NCBI GenBank assembly: GCA_002813285.1
Contig: PHTZ01000001.1
Location: 1,363,501-1,427,500 of the forward strand
Direction of reading: 5' to 3'
Length of the DNA stretch: 64,000 nucleotides
From: Flavobacteriaceae bacterium MAR_2009_75
GTDB lineage: Bacteria > Bacteroidota > Bacteroidia > Flavobacteriales > Flavobacteriaceae
The position numbers and the translations under genes were made by a program. Below, piece after piece: positions 25,739 through 34,172 of the stretch (positions within the stretch are counted from its first letter, which is position 1; each line of letters starts with the position of its first letter). The notes beneath the pieces were generated by a model. The model made no database searches, had not been told where the DNA came from, and saw nothing but the letters and a program-made list of their open reading frames with translations.

Positions 25739-27199
25739 TTAGAACAGGATCAATTGTTGGGATCCGCCTTGACCTGAAAAGGTTATTCTCATTTGATTCG
25801 ACAACAAATCAATGAAAAGCTCTGTCCATTCTTTACCATTCATCCATTTTAAATGAAGTACACTAGCATCGGTATCAACCACTTCGAAAACCCCATTAAA
25901 TGCCGAATGGGTATTTCTAAGAACCATCATCTCTCTAAAACTAGAGAAGAATGAACTTTTCACATCATCAGCTATTTCATCTTTGGTAAAGTAATGTCTA
26001 TTGATATCTCTTCCGACATTTGTTTTTTCAAGAAGTTTCATATCGTTCTCCCCTGCGAAGAGACCCACATAATAAACCTGCGGCACCCCTGGCACAAAAA
26101 ACTGAATGGCCCTTGCCATTAAATAAAGTCTTTCATTCTTTCCTAAAGCTTCAAAATAGGTGCAGTTCACTTGATATAAATCAAGATTCGATGCCGAACC
26201 ACCGGTAGCCCTTCTACTTGTACCACCACTGTTTTCATGCATTTGCTCTACTATATTATTTAATACATCATCTTCTATAAGCCCAGGCTTATCATCTTCT
26301 GAAGCAACATCGACTATACCGATTCCGTCGTGGGTATCAAGTACGGTCACTACATTTCTTGGAGCAACAGCCAACCATTTTTTAAGATTGACCGAATTTT
26401 GATTAAATAAAGTATCGAGTACGAGCACGGGTAAAGCGAAATCATAAACATAATCTACCCGTTTTGCAATCTCTATTTGAGTTCTATAGTAAGAGTGAAT
26501 TTCTACCAATACCGAAATACCCATTTTTCTGGCCTTTTCAGTAATTCTAGAAATGAATTCGAAAGTTTCATCGATCATAAAGCAAGAAGTACCTGCTCTT
26601 TTCACCGCATAACCTGCGGCATCTAAACGAATCATTGATACACCCGCCTCTTTAAAGGTATTTAAAATTGTGTCGAGATATTTTTCCCCTTTTGAAGATG
26701 CTACATCGATATCAATTTGATTTGCAGTAAAGGTAGTCCATACATTTTTTTCGGTTCCGTCATTCAATTCGAATTTTGTGAATGGTAGACCTGGTCTAGG
26801 CCTATAAATTTTACTTATTTCTTCTTCGGATGCCCCATTAGGAAAAACCTTGTCGTCTGTAAGAATAAGTTCGCCGAACTCAGAATCATCTCCTTTTTCC
26901 AAATAATCTTGAAACTGAACAGATTTTGCCGAAATGTGGTTGACTATAAGATCGGCCATAATATCAGTTTTTTCACTCAATTGCCTGAGATCATCCCAAT
27001 CACCGATTCTTGGATCTATCTGCGTATGATCAATGGGGTCAAAACCAGCATCTTCTCCGTCAATTGGGTTAAAAAACGGGAGAATATGTACCCCTCCGAA
27101 AAGTCCTTTAAATTTAGTCTGAAACAAATCATTCAATTCTGAAATATTCTTGCAACCAAAACGATCCACGTAGGTAATTAACTGCACTTTATTTTGCAT
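25739..27199 (-). CDS. Sucrose phosphorylase (GH13 subfamily 18)
   Basis: 486-residue (beta/alpha)8 glycoside phosphorylase that cleaves sucrose with phosphate to glucose-1-phosphate and fructose, saving one ATP. Nucleophile D193 (SMIRLDAAGY), acid/base E233 (VLVEIHSYY) and D291 (VLDTHDGIG) lie within one residue of their positions in characterised sucrose phosphorylases, and the N-terminal QLITYVDRFG and GGVHILPFF motifs match. Related GH13_18 enzymes act on glucosylglycerate or sucrose-6-phosphate, so the exact acceptor is not certain. It heads a two-gene operon with the transporter; the leader has two palindrome-like repeats (27237-27265). Confidence 0.88.
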   Translation of the reverse strand: MQNKVQLITYVDRFGCKNISELNDLFQTKFKGLFGGVHILPFFNPIDGEDAGFDPIDHTQIDPRIGDWDDLRQLSEKTDIMADLIVNHISAKSVQFQDYLEKGDDSEFGELILTDDKVFPNGASEEEISKIYRPRPGLPFTKFELNDGTEKNVWTTFTANQIDIDVASSKGEKYLDTILNTFKEAGVSMIRLDAAGYAVKRAGTSCFMIDETFEFISRITEKARKMGISVLVEIHSYYRTQIEIAKRVDYVYDFALPVLVLDTLFNQNSVNLKKWLAVAPRNVVTVLDTHDGIGIVDVASEDDKPGLIEDDVLNNIVEQMHENSGGTSRRATGGSASNLDLYQVNCTYFEALGKNERLYLMARAIQFFVPGVPQVYYVGLFAGENDMKLLEKTNVGRDINRHYFTKDEIADDVKSSFFSSFREMMVLRNTHSAFNGVFEVVDTDASVLHLKWMNGKEWTELFIDLLSNQMRITFSGQGGSQQLILF

Positions 27200-27236
27200 A
27201 AACTAAGGGCGTAAAACTTGAGTTGAAATTATTCGA

Positions 27237-27265
27237 CAAAGGCCTTTGACCATCAAAACCCTTTG
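27237..27265. promoter_or_regulatory. Tandem palindromic repeats in the sucrose phosphorylase leader (candidate operators)
   Basis: CAAAGGCCTTTG (27237-27248) is a perfect 12-base palindrome; CAAAACCCTTTG (27254-27265) is an imperfect copy 17 bases further on. They lie 38-66 bases before the phosphorylase ATG. Two aligned copies suit a dimeric repressor, but no regulator gene is adjacent. Confidence 0.4.
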
Positions 27266-27416
27266 TCTTTCACCATATTGAAGGGCAAGTTAGAAAACTC
27301 AAAACCTACTGAATCCTTAAAAAAGAATAAGATATCAACCGAAAACGTTAGAGACGAAAAAAAAATTGAAATATCGAATTTTGTCAAACGAATACTACCT
27401 AAAACAGTGCATATTG

Positions 27417-27435
27417 CAATTCTAAAGTAGAATTG
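27417..27435. repeat. Inverted repeat between queG and the sucrose operon
   Basis: CAATTCTA and TAGAATTG form a perfect 8-base inverted repeat around AAG. It follows queG on the minus strand but has no T tract, so a classical terminator is not supported. The rest of 27200-27461 is A+T-rich and holds no gene. Confidence 0.4.
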
Positions 27436-27461
27436 AAACTCTTTATGAAAAATATTGGTAC

Positions 27462-28382
27462 TTATTTTAGAAAATCGATATTTCGCTGCAGTCCCGAAAA
27501 TTTAGTACGCTTTACAGCCGATTTTTTAAAGACCTTTCGAAATACATCTTCGGTCATTTCTTCCCAGTCATTTTTAGTCATTTCCAGAAGATCCGGGTGC
27601 GGATTGAACAAGGGTTCCTGATGTGGTTTCGAGAACCGATTCCAAGGGCAAACATCTTGACAAACATCGCACCCAAAAGCCCAATCATCGAATTCGCCTC
27701 GATACTCCCCCGGTATTTCATTTTTGAGCTCTATGGTAAAATAAGAGATACACTTGCTGCCGTCTACTACATAAGGTTCAACAATAGCATCGGTGGGGCA
27801 AGCATCTATACAGGCCGTGCATGTACCGCAATGATCGGTTACCGCGTGATCATATTCTAATTCTAAGTCTACTATGAGTTCGGCGATGAAATAAAATGAC
27901 CCTACTTGTTGGGTCAACAGATTACTATTTTTACCGATCCACCCCAATCCACTTTTTGCGGCCCATGCCTTATCTAAGACTGGTGCGGAGTCTACAAAGG
28001 CACGGCCGTTCACTTCACCTATTTCATTTGAAATAAACTGTTGTAATTGCCTTAACTTAGATTTAATGACATGATGGTAATCTTGCCCATAGGCATATTT
28101 AGAAATCTTATAGGTATTTTCTTTCTGGGTTTCTTCAGGATAGTAATTAAGTAATAATGAAATGACCGATTGGGCGCCATCGACCAACAATCTAGGGTCA
28201 AGCCGCTTATCGAAATGATTTTCCATATACCCCATCTCACCATGCCTATTTTTCTCGAGCCATGATTCTAAACGTGGAGCTTCATCCTCTAAAAAATCAG
28301 CTTTAGAAATACCGCAAGATAGGAAGCCGATACGCTTGGCCTCTTCTTTTATCAGCGCACTATATTGTACTTTTTTATTCAA
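27462..28382 (-). CDS. queG: Epoxyqueuosine reductase
   Basis: 306-residue iron-sulfur and cobalamin enzyme that performs the last step of queuosine synthesis in tRNA, reducing epoxyqueuosine. Two [4Fe-4S] motifs are present, [16 protein letters not shown] and [11 protein letters not shown], and the N-terminal [14 protein letters not shown] block is typical. The family is usually about 310-380 residues; this is the short form without HEAT-like repeats. No ATG precedes the conserved start, so TTG at 28382 is used (next upstream in-frame codon is ATT, then a stop). It lies 21 bases after the P450 gene. Confidence 0.93.
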   Translation of the reverse strand: MNKKVQYSALIKEEAKRIGFLSCGISKADFLEDEAPRLESWLEKNRHGEMGYMENHFDKRLDPRLLVDGAQSVISLLLNYYPEETQKENTYKISKYAYGQDYHHVIKSKLRQLQQFISNEIGEVNGRAFVDSAPVLDKAWAAKSGLGWIGKNSNLLTQQVGSFYFIAELIVDLELEYDHAVTDHCGTCTACIDACPTDAIVEPYVVDGSKCISYFTIELKNEIPGEYRGEFDDWAFGCDVCQDVCPWNRFSKPHQEPLFNPHPDLLEMTKNDWEEMTEDVFRKVFKKSAVKRTKFSGLQRNIDFLK

Positions 28383-28403
28383 AAAAATGGTTTAACGGTT
28401 AAC

Positions 28404-29738
28404 CTATCTCAGTTCAAATCTAAGAGGAACTTCTTTAGGTTTCAACGAAATTAAAGGATTAATCTCTAGGTTATTAATTTCAGTCGTCACCCTATATTTC
28501 TTGAATATTGAAGCAACCACCATAATCATTTCGAACATAGCGAAATTATTACCGACACACATTCTCGGGCCCGCCCCAAAGGGGTAATAGCAATTCGAAT
28601 AGTCTTTTCTATTCGACACCCCAAAACGCATAGGTTGAAACTCTTCAGGATTTTCCCAAAAATCATTATGGCGGTGTAGTTCATACATACTCATGAGCCA
28701 GACCGTACCCTTCTCAAACTCATGCCCACCTATAGCATCATTCGCCAGACTTACCCTGTCAATTACATAAACAGGTGGGTAGAGCCGCATTGCTTCCTCG
28801 ATACATTGCTTAGTAAAGTTCAGGTTATTTAAGACCGACATCAAATCGCCATCAAAATCAAAATGTTTTACCTCTTCAAACAACTGGTTTTGAATCTTCG
28901 GATTCTTGGCCAACAGAAACAGGCTAAAACTCAATGCGTTTGCGGTAGTTTCATGCCCCGCAGTAAATAGAATCATTACCTCGTCAATGAGTTGCTTACG
29001 AGACATACCCGAACCATCTTCGTATTTTGCCCTTAACAGCATATCTAGCAAGTCGTCTTTCTCTTCAGATGAATCTATACGATCTTGAATAATACTGTTT
29101 AACAACTCCCTAGCATCTTCAGATAGGTGCAAATGCTTTTTAACTTGACCAGATAGCTGAAACCACCATTTTTTAAAGGGCTGCCTCATTTCTTTAATGA
29201 GCATTCTCTGGTTGGTCTCGGTTATGTGCTGCAATTTGACCATTCGATTTCTTAAATCATCTGCACTGAACAAAGCTTGCGCAACTACTTGAAAAGCAAT
29301 GTCTCCCATTAACGGAAAAATATCAAAGCTGTTTTCAGGCTCAATGCGATTTAACTCATCGGTAATACTTTTGTACATTATGCCCAAAAGACCTTGTAAC
29401 TTCTTTTTATGAAAAGCGGGCTGGACCATTCGGCGGTGTGTACGCCAAAAATCACCATTTGTAGTCAGTAGTCCGTGCCCAATATACTTGGCCAAATCTT
29501 TCGTTTGAAGCGACGATTTGTAATAATTTTTATGGTTCTTTTGAAGAATATACTTTATCGTTTCGGCATCCTTTGTAAAAACCACCTTATTACCAATTCC
29601 GATATTTACTAAAAAAGTATCTCCGTGTTTTTCAAAATTTTCTTTATGAAAGGGTAACGGATTTTGTAAAATTCGCTTTCGGTTTTTAAAGACCTCAAAT
29701 TGTGAAACCGTAACCAAAGATTTTTTCTTTCCTTCCAT
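28404..29738 (-). CDS. Cytochrome P450
   Basis: 444-residue heme-thiolate monooxygenase. The heme-binding motif FGAGPRMCVGNNFA gives the cysteine ligand C394. The I-helix oxygen-activation motif is AGHETT, the K-helix ExxR is EAMRL, and PMRFG corresponds to the PERF-like meander. There is no N-terminal membrane anchor and no fused reductase, so a ferredoxin or flavodoxin partner is needed; none is encoded nearby. The pattern resembles bacterial P450s acting on fatty acids or carotenoids, but the substrate is not assigned. It sits between ruvB and queG, apparently co-transcribed. Confidence 0.92.
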   Translation of the reverse strand: MEGKKKSLVTVSQFEVFKNRKRILQNPLPFHKENFEKHGDTFLVNIGIGNKVVFTKDAETIKYILQKNHKNYYKSSLQTKDLAKYIGHGLLTTNGDFWRTHRRMVQPAFHKKKLQGLLGIMYKSITDELNRIEPENSFDIFPLMGDIAFQVVAQALFSADDLRNRMVKLQHITETNQRMLIKEMRQPFKKWWFQLSGQVKKHLHLSEDARELLNSIIQDRIDSSEEKDDLLDMLLRAKYEDGSGMSRKQLIDEVMILFTAGHETTANALSFSLFLLAKNPKIQNQLFEEVKHFDFDGDLMSVLNNLNFTKQCIEEAMRLYPPVYVIDRVSLANDAIGGHEFEKGTVWLMSMYELHRHNDFWENPEEFQPMRFGVSNRKDYSNCYYPFGAGPRMCVGNNFAMFEMIMVVASIFKKYRVTTEINNLEINPLISLKPKEVPLRFELR

Positions 29739-29770
29739 TAATTAACATAATCAAATTTTGAAAATTTAGG

Positions 29771-30793
29771 TTAGAACAACCCCTGCTGATTACCTGGTTG
29801 GGTCTTACCCAAATGCTTATACGCATGCTCGGTCACCTCACGACCCCGTGGCGTGCGCATAATAAAACCTTGCTGAATCAAAAAAGGTTCATAAACTTCT
29901 TCAATAGTCTCCGCACTTTCCGAAACTGCCGTTGCCAAAGTGGTTATACCTACAGGGCCACCCTTAAATTTATCAATAATGGTCGTCAGTATCTTATTAT
30001 CCATTTCATCTAGACCATGTGCATCAACATTCAAGGCCTTCAAACTAAATTTAGAGATTTCAATATCGATGTTACCGTTACCTTTTATCTGGGCAAAATC
30101 ACGAACACGACGCAATAGCGCATTACAGATACGAGGTGTACCGCGACTACGACCCGCAATCTCAATGGACGCCTCATTGCTAATCGGAACATTTAAAATA
30201 TCAGAACTTCGTTGAACGATGGTCGAAAGCAACTCAGTATCATAATACTGTAAGCGGCTTGAAATACCAAACCTCGCCCTCATGGGAGCCGTCAGTAAAC
30301 CGGAACGGGTGGTCGCACCAATTAGCGTGAACGGGTTAAGATTAATTTGAACCGATCTCGCGTTCGGCCCGGTCTCGATCATAATATCTATTTTATAATC
30401 TTCCATCGCCGAGTAGAGATACTCTTCGACTATAGGGCTTAATCTATGTATTTCATCGATGAATAATACATCGCGTTCATCGAGATTGGTCAAAAGGCCG
30501 GCCAAGTCACCTGGCTTATCTAAAACAGGGCCCGAGGTAACTTTGATGCCTACACCTAGCTCATTCGCCAAAATGTGCGCCAATGTAGTTTTACCTAGAC
30601 CTGGTGGGCCATGAAAAAGCGTATGATCCAAGGCCTCTCCTCTTTGATTGGCAGCCTGAACAAATATTTTAAGATTTTCAAGCACTTGTTGTTGCCCTGT
30701 AAAATCATCAAATGATATAGGCCGCAATGCCTTTTCGATATCAATTTCCTCTGAGGAAAAATTATCTCCTGTTGGGTCTAAATTCTCGTTCAT
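29771..30793 (-). CDS. ruvB: Holliday junction branch migration helicase RuvB
   Basis: 340-residue AAA+ motor of RuvAB. Walker A is GPPGLGKTT, Walker B is [10 protein letters not shown], sensor 1 is in [11 protein letters not shown], and the C-terminal winged helix ends with [16 protein letters not shown]. The start is the ATG at 30793 (MNENLDP); an in-frame ATG at 30823 is excluded because a -7 promoter element (30801-30808) lies between them. It is 32 bases before the P450 gene. Confidence 0.97.
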   Translation of the reverse strand: MNENLDPTGDNFSSEEIDIEKALRPISFDDFTGQQQVLENLKIFVQAANQRGEALDHTLFHGPPGLGKTTLAHILANELGVGIKVTSGPVLDKPGDLAGLLTNLDERDVLFIDEIHRLSPIVEEYLYSAMEDYKIDIMIETGPNARSVQINLNPFTLIGATTRSGLLTAPMRARFGISSRLQYYDTELLSTIVQRSSDILNVPISNEASIEIAGRSRGTPRICNALLRRVRDFAQIKGNGNIDIEISKFSLKALNVDAHGLDEMDNKILTTIIDKFKGGPVGITTLATAVSESAETIEEVYEPFLIQQGFIMRTPRGREVTEHAYKHLGKTQPGNQQGLF

Positions 30794-30800
30794 ACAATAA

Positions 30801-30808
30801 CAAAGATA
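30801..30808 (-). promoter_or_regulatory. Candidate -7 element for ruvB
   Basis: Minus strand TATCTTTG, eight bases before the ruvB ATG, implying an almost leaderless transcript. No TTG at the usual distance was found. Confidence 0.45.
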
Positions 30809-30855
30809 GGGGAAAGAGAGCACAGTTTATCCGCCCTGCTATATCAATTCAAAGT

Positions 30856-30867
30856 GTAAACGTTTAC
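30856..30867. promoter_or_regulatory. Palindrome GTAAACGTTTAC between ruvB and the acyl-CoA gene
   Basis: A perfect 12-base palindrome, preceded by T, so that the run TGTAAACGTTTAC fits the operator form used by LacI/GalR-family repressors (TGWAARCGYTWNC). It lies 57 bases before the acyl-CoA gene and 63 bases before ruvB. No regulator gene is adjacent. Confidence 0.35.
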
Positions 30868-30923
30868 CGACTATCTGAAAATTCTAATCCTTGAAATTTG
30901 TCAAAAAATCGTAATTTCATTTT

Positions 30924-33188
30924 ATGCAAAAAAATATATACTCCGCTCAACTATTACAATATATTCCCTTTTTCTATGTCATTTGGTCTGACAACCTTGT
31001 GACCGTATCTGAAATAAATGTGGTTCAAAACACTTTAAAAGAAGATGCTAGCTTATCGACCGACCAGAGAAAAGAACTTCTCAATTGGCTGAACCCAGAG
31101 ACGACCCCGACCGAAAGTCAAATGAAAAACTGGAAACAATTGATATCGAGCTCCCAAGTTAAATTAGTTGAAAGCGTCAACTTTCCCCTAGCAACTTTTA
31201 GTCAACAGGTGGTATGCCATTACCATGATGAATGCCCGTTTAACGAGAGCCTAAAACATATCGAGATTAATCTAGGTATACAACCAAACCATTACAACCA
31301 TCTTTTTGATGTTGAAGTTGACCATGAAAATACTTCTCACTACTATAATGCCGATGAAATCGATACTATTTTAAAGGGCAAACACGCCAAACTAATCGAA
31401 GAGTTTAGAAGCACCCTCGACAACCCTATTTTTAAATGGGCCATTCATAGAGCAAAAGAAGATTTCAGGGAGGTTGTCTTAAATCAGGTGAAATTTTTGG
31501 CAGATAAGGGTTATGGCGCTTTAGCCTATCCTGAAGCCTACGGAGGAGCAAACGACATGCAAGGCTATGCCTATATGTTTGAAAATATGATGTATGTTGA
31601 TGGTAGCCTTACCATAAAATTCGGTGTGCAGTTCGGACTTTTTGGCGGAAGTATTCAAAAACTGGGTACCAAAAAACACCATGATAAATTTTTGTCAGAA
31701 ACAGGCAAAACCGAACTCCTAGGGTGCTTTGCCATGACCGAAACCGGACATGGGTCTAACGTTCGAGGTATCAAGACAACAGCGACCTACGCCCCCTCTA
31801 CGGACACTTTAATCATTCACACCCCCGGAAAAAACGATAACAAAGAATATATCGGCAATGCCCTTCATTCGAAAATGGCTTCCGTTTTTGCCCAACTTAT
31901 TGTCAACGGAAAGAATGAAGGCGTACATGCTATTCTTGTTCCCTTAAGAAACGAAAAGCATGAACTACTACCAGGAATTCAGGTTGAAGATAACGGTTAT
32001 AAACTTGGACTTAATGGAGTTGATAACGGAAAAATATGGTTCAATCAAGTCTCGGTTCCCAGAGAGAACCTATTAAACAAGTACGGAGAAATAAAAGCGG
32101 ATGGCTCTTACCATTCCGAAATTAAAAACCCGAATAAAAGATTTTTCACCATGCTTGGCACACTAGTAGGTGGCCGTATTTGCGTGGCTAGAGCCGGACT
32201 AGGAGGTGCAAAATTCGCATTGACCGTAGCTATAAAACATGCTCTAAAAAGAAGGCAATTCAATGACAGCATCAAAGTTCAGGAAGATTTATTAATGGAT
32301 TACCCCTCACATCAATTGCGATTGACACCATTGGTGGCCAGTGCCTACGTCTACCACTTTGCATTGGACAATATGATGGAAACATATTGTGATGAAAGCC
32401 AGCCCGATAAACGAATAGTTGAAACTCAAGTAGCCGGTCTGAAGTCTCTGATTACATGGTATGCCAACGATACGATTCAAGAATGCCGAGAAGCTTGTGG
32501 TGGCAAAGGCTACCTTTTAGAGAACCGAATAGCAGACCTGAAAGGCGATGTTGATATTTTCACCACGTTTGAAGGCGACAACACTGTACTCTTGTTGCTA
32601 GCTGCAAAAGGCGTGCTATCCGATTTTAAAGCAGAGTTCAATAGCGCGGGGTTCACTTCAGTACTTAAAATATTGGGTATGCAGCTTAACAATACGCTCA
32701 CGACCATCAATCCTGTCTATTCTAATAAGGTCGACAAAGAACATCTTTACAATCCTAAATTTCACAAGCATGCCTTCAATTACCGCACAAGAAGGTTGAC
32801 CTACACTTTAGCGATGCGCATACGTGATTATATCAAACAGGGCATGCCTTCTTATCAGGCCTTTTTAAAGGTACAGACCCATTTATTGGCCTTGGGCAAG
32901 GCTTATAGTGTTGAGCTAGCATTCAACACATTCTCTGACTTTGTAGAGCATATGCCGGAAGACAAGAATAGGGCACTTTTCGAAAAACTAGGAACACTTT
33001 ACGCCCTTTCTGAAATAAGAAAAGATGCGGAATGGTTTCTCGAACAAGGGTATTTAGGAAGCACAAAATCAAAGGCGATAAGACAAAGAGTGGAACGTTT
33101 GTGTACCGAACTGCGCCCACATATTGAAATTCTAGTTGACGGCTTTGGCATTCCCGATTATTGTATGAGCGCCCCTATCGCCAATTGA
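30924..33188 (+). CDS. Acyl-CoA dehydrogenase / acyl-CoA oxidase family protein (long form)
   Basis: 754-residue FAD enzyme for fatty acid beta-oxidation, closer to the acyl-CoA oxidase plan than to 380-residue dehydrogenases. After an N-terminal domain of about 150 residues come the helical domain (ALAYPEAYGGAND), the FAD-contact segment CFAMTETGHGSNVRGI, the beta domain and the C-terminal EACGGKGYLLENRIADLKGDVDIFTTFEGDN block with the catalytic-region glutamate. Whether it passes electrons to oxygen or ETF cannot be told. The first 35 residues are hydrophobic and unlike the rest; translation might start later, for example at GTG codons near residue 26. It faces the DUF2807 gene with a 10-base gap. 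Confidence 0.88.
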   Translation: MQKNIYSAQLLQYIPFFYVIWSDNLVTVSEINVVQNTLKEDASLSTDQRKELLNWLNPETTPTESQMKNWKQLISSSQVKLVESVNFPLATFSQQVVCHYHDECPFNESLKHIEINLGIQPNHYNHLFDVEVDHENTSHYYNADEIDTILKGKHAKLIEEFRSTLDNPIFKWAIHRAKEDFREVVLNQVKFLADKGYGALAYPEAYGGANDMQGYAYMFENMMYVDGSLTIKFGVQFGLFGGSIQKLGTKKHHDKFLSETGKTELLGCFAMTETGHGSNVRGIKTTATYAPSTDTLIIHTPGKNDNKEYIGNALHSKMASVFAQLIVNGKNEGVHAILVPLRNEKHELLPGIQVEDNGYKLGLNGVDNGKIWFNQVSVPRENLLNKYGEIKADGSYHSEIKNPNKRFFTMLGTLVGGRICVARAGLGGAKFALTVAIKHALKRRQFNDSIKVQEDLLMDYPSHQLRLTPLVASAYVYHFALDNMMETYCDESQPDKRIVETQVAGLKSLITWYANDTIQECREACGGKGYLLENRIADLKGDVDIFTTFEGDNTVLLLLAAKGVLSDFKAEFNSAGFTSVLKILGMQLNNTLTTINPVYSNKVDKEHLYNPKFHKHAFNYRTRRLTYTLAMRIRDYIKQGMPSYQAFLKVQTHLLALGKAYSVELAFNTFSDFVEHMPEDKNRALFEKLGTLYALSEIRKDAEWFLEQGYLGSTKSKAIRQRVERLCTELRPHIEILVDGFGIPDYCMSAPIAN

Positions 33189-33198
33189 CCGATTAGAA

Positions 33199-34020
33199 TT
33201 ATTTCTCCTTATGAAGTTCAGGTGTACCCTCAAATTGATGTATGGTAATTTGGGGGTTTCCGTATAAATGTGTTTCAGAAGAACCTGTTGAGCTCAATTC
33301 AAGAGTCTCTAGAGCATGTACGTCTCCCTTTGACGAATCTTCAGCGGTCAGGTAAACCTTATGGGTCTCTAGTCTTTCTCCTTTAAAGTTAGAGCTCTCA
33401 AAAAGGTTGGCATGTAGCTCATCAGCCGTGCCTTCCATCTTGACCGAGGCGTTTTTGTACATTTTGACATTGTTGACAGCTGCTACAGTATAGATGCGCA
33501 CATCTATTCTATCCTTCAAAACAAAATTAAGCTCACCTCCACTTAAATTAAAATCTCCAGAACTATTGCCTTCCATATTTACACTAATCAAATCGGCGAC
33601 GGCATTCAACTGTAGTTTGGCCGAATCATAGGTGTTTACATGAAGCTCATCCGTGTTTATAACTCCATCCATTTTAACACGCCCATCATAAAGTGTAATT
33701 GCATTCAAATAGTTATAGTGAACGGTGATGTCAAGTTTCTTCTTACTCGTAATATTATAGAATGAACTTATGACCAAAGTACTATCTTGAACACTGAATT
33801 TGAGAACATCGATAAGATTATCATCGGCGGTAATCGAAAAACCCTCTTCAGCACTATTTAGCAAGTTGATTTCTAAATCGTCTTTTAGTTCGATCGCATT
33901 AAAGGCCGGGAGACTCTCTTGATAGTCTACTACACTTTTGTTTCCTTTAATTTTAGGCTTTCGCTGAGCCGTTACCTGGCAGCAACAAGCGAACACAATC
34001 AATAGCGCTATATATCTCAT
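33199..34020 (-). CDS. DUF2807 (GIN-domain) secreted protein
   Basis: 273 residues with a signal peptide (about 1-18, containing a CCC run before QVTAQR) and a right-handed beta-helix-like body typical of DUF2807 head domains: repeated short strands with D/N/S turns such as ITLYDGRVKMDG, LHVNTYDSAKLQL and ISVNMEGNSSGDFNLSG. Such proteins are common in Bacteroidota, sit in the periplasm or at the cell surface, and have no settled function. It is downstream of the ctaD terminator and ends facing the acyl-CoA gene; no own promoter is recognised. Confidence 0.85.
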   Translation of the reverse strand: MRYIALLIVFACCCQVTAQRKPKIKGNKSVVDYQESLPAFNAIELKDDLEINLLNSAEEGFSITADDNLIDVLKFSVQDSTLVISSFYNITSKKKLDITVHYNYLNAITLYDGRVKMDGVINTDELHVNTYDSAKLQLNAVADLISVNMEGNSSGDFNLSGGELNFVLKDRIDVRIYTVAAVNNVKMYKNASVKMEGTADELHANLFESSNFKGERLETHKVYLTAEDSSKGDVHALETLELSSTGSSETHLYGNPQITIHQFEGTPELHKEK

Positions 34021-34117
34021 AAATTAAATCTTAAACATCAAAACTAAGGCTGCCATTGCAAATCAAGAGTTACACCATTTAAGTAATCTCCGCTTAAGGT
34101 AACCAAAACTAATATAT

Positions 34118-34155
34118 CAAAAAAAATGCCCAACTATTAAAGCCGGGCATTTTTA
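34118..34155 (-). terminator. Rho-independent terminator of the act-cta respiratory operon
   Basis: Minus strand AATGCCC pairs with GGGCATT around a loop of about 13 bases, followed by a run of T. It lies about 20 bases after the ctaD stop. Confidence 0.85.
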
Positions 34156-34172
34156 TTTGAGTTAGTCTATTT

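Noticed and set aside
27342-27349. AAAACGTT as a LacI-type half operator before sucrose phosphorylase
   Set aside because: Only a six-base core is palindromic; this is expected often by chance.
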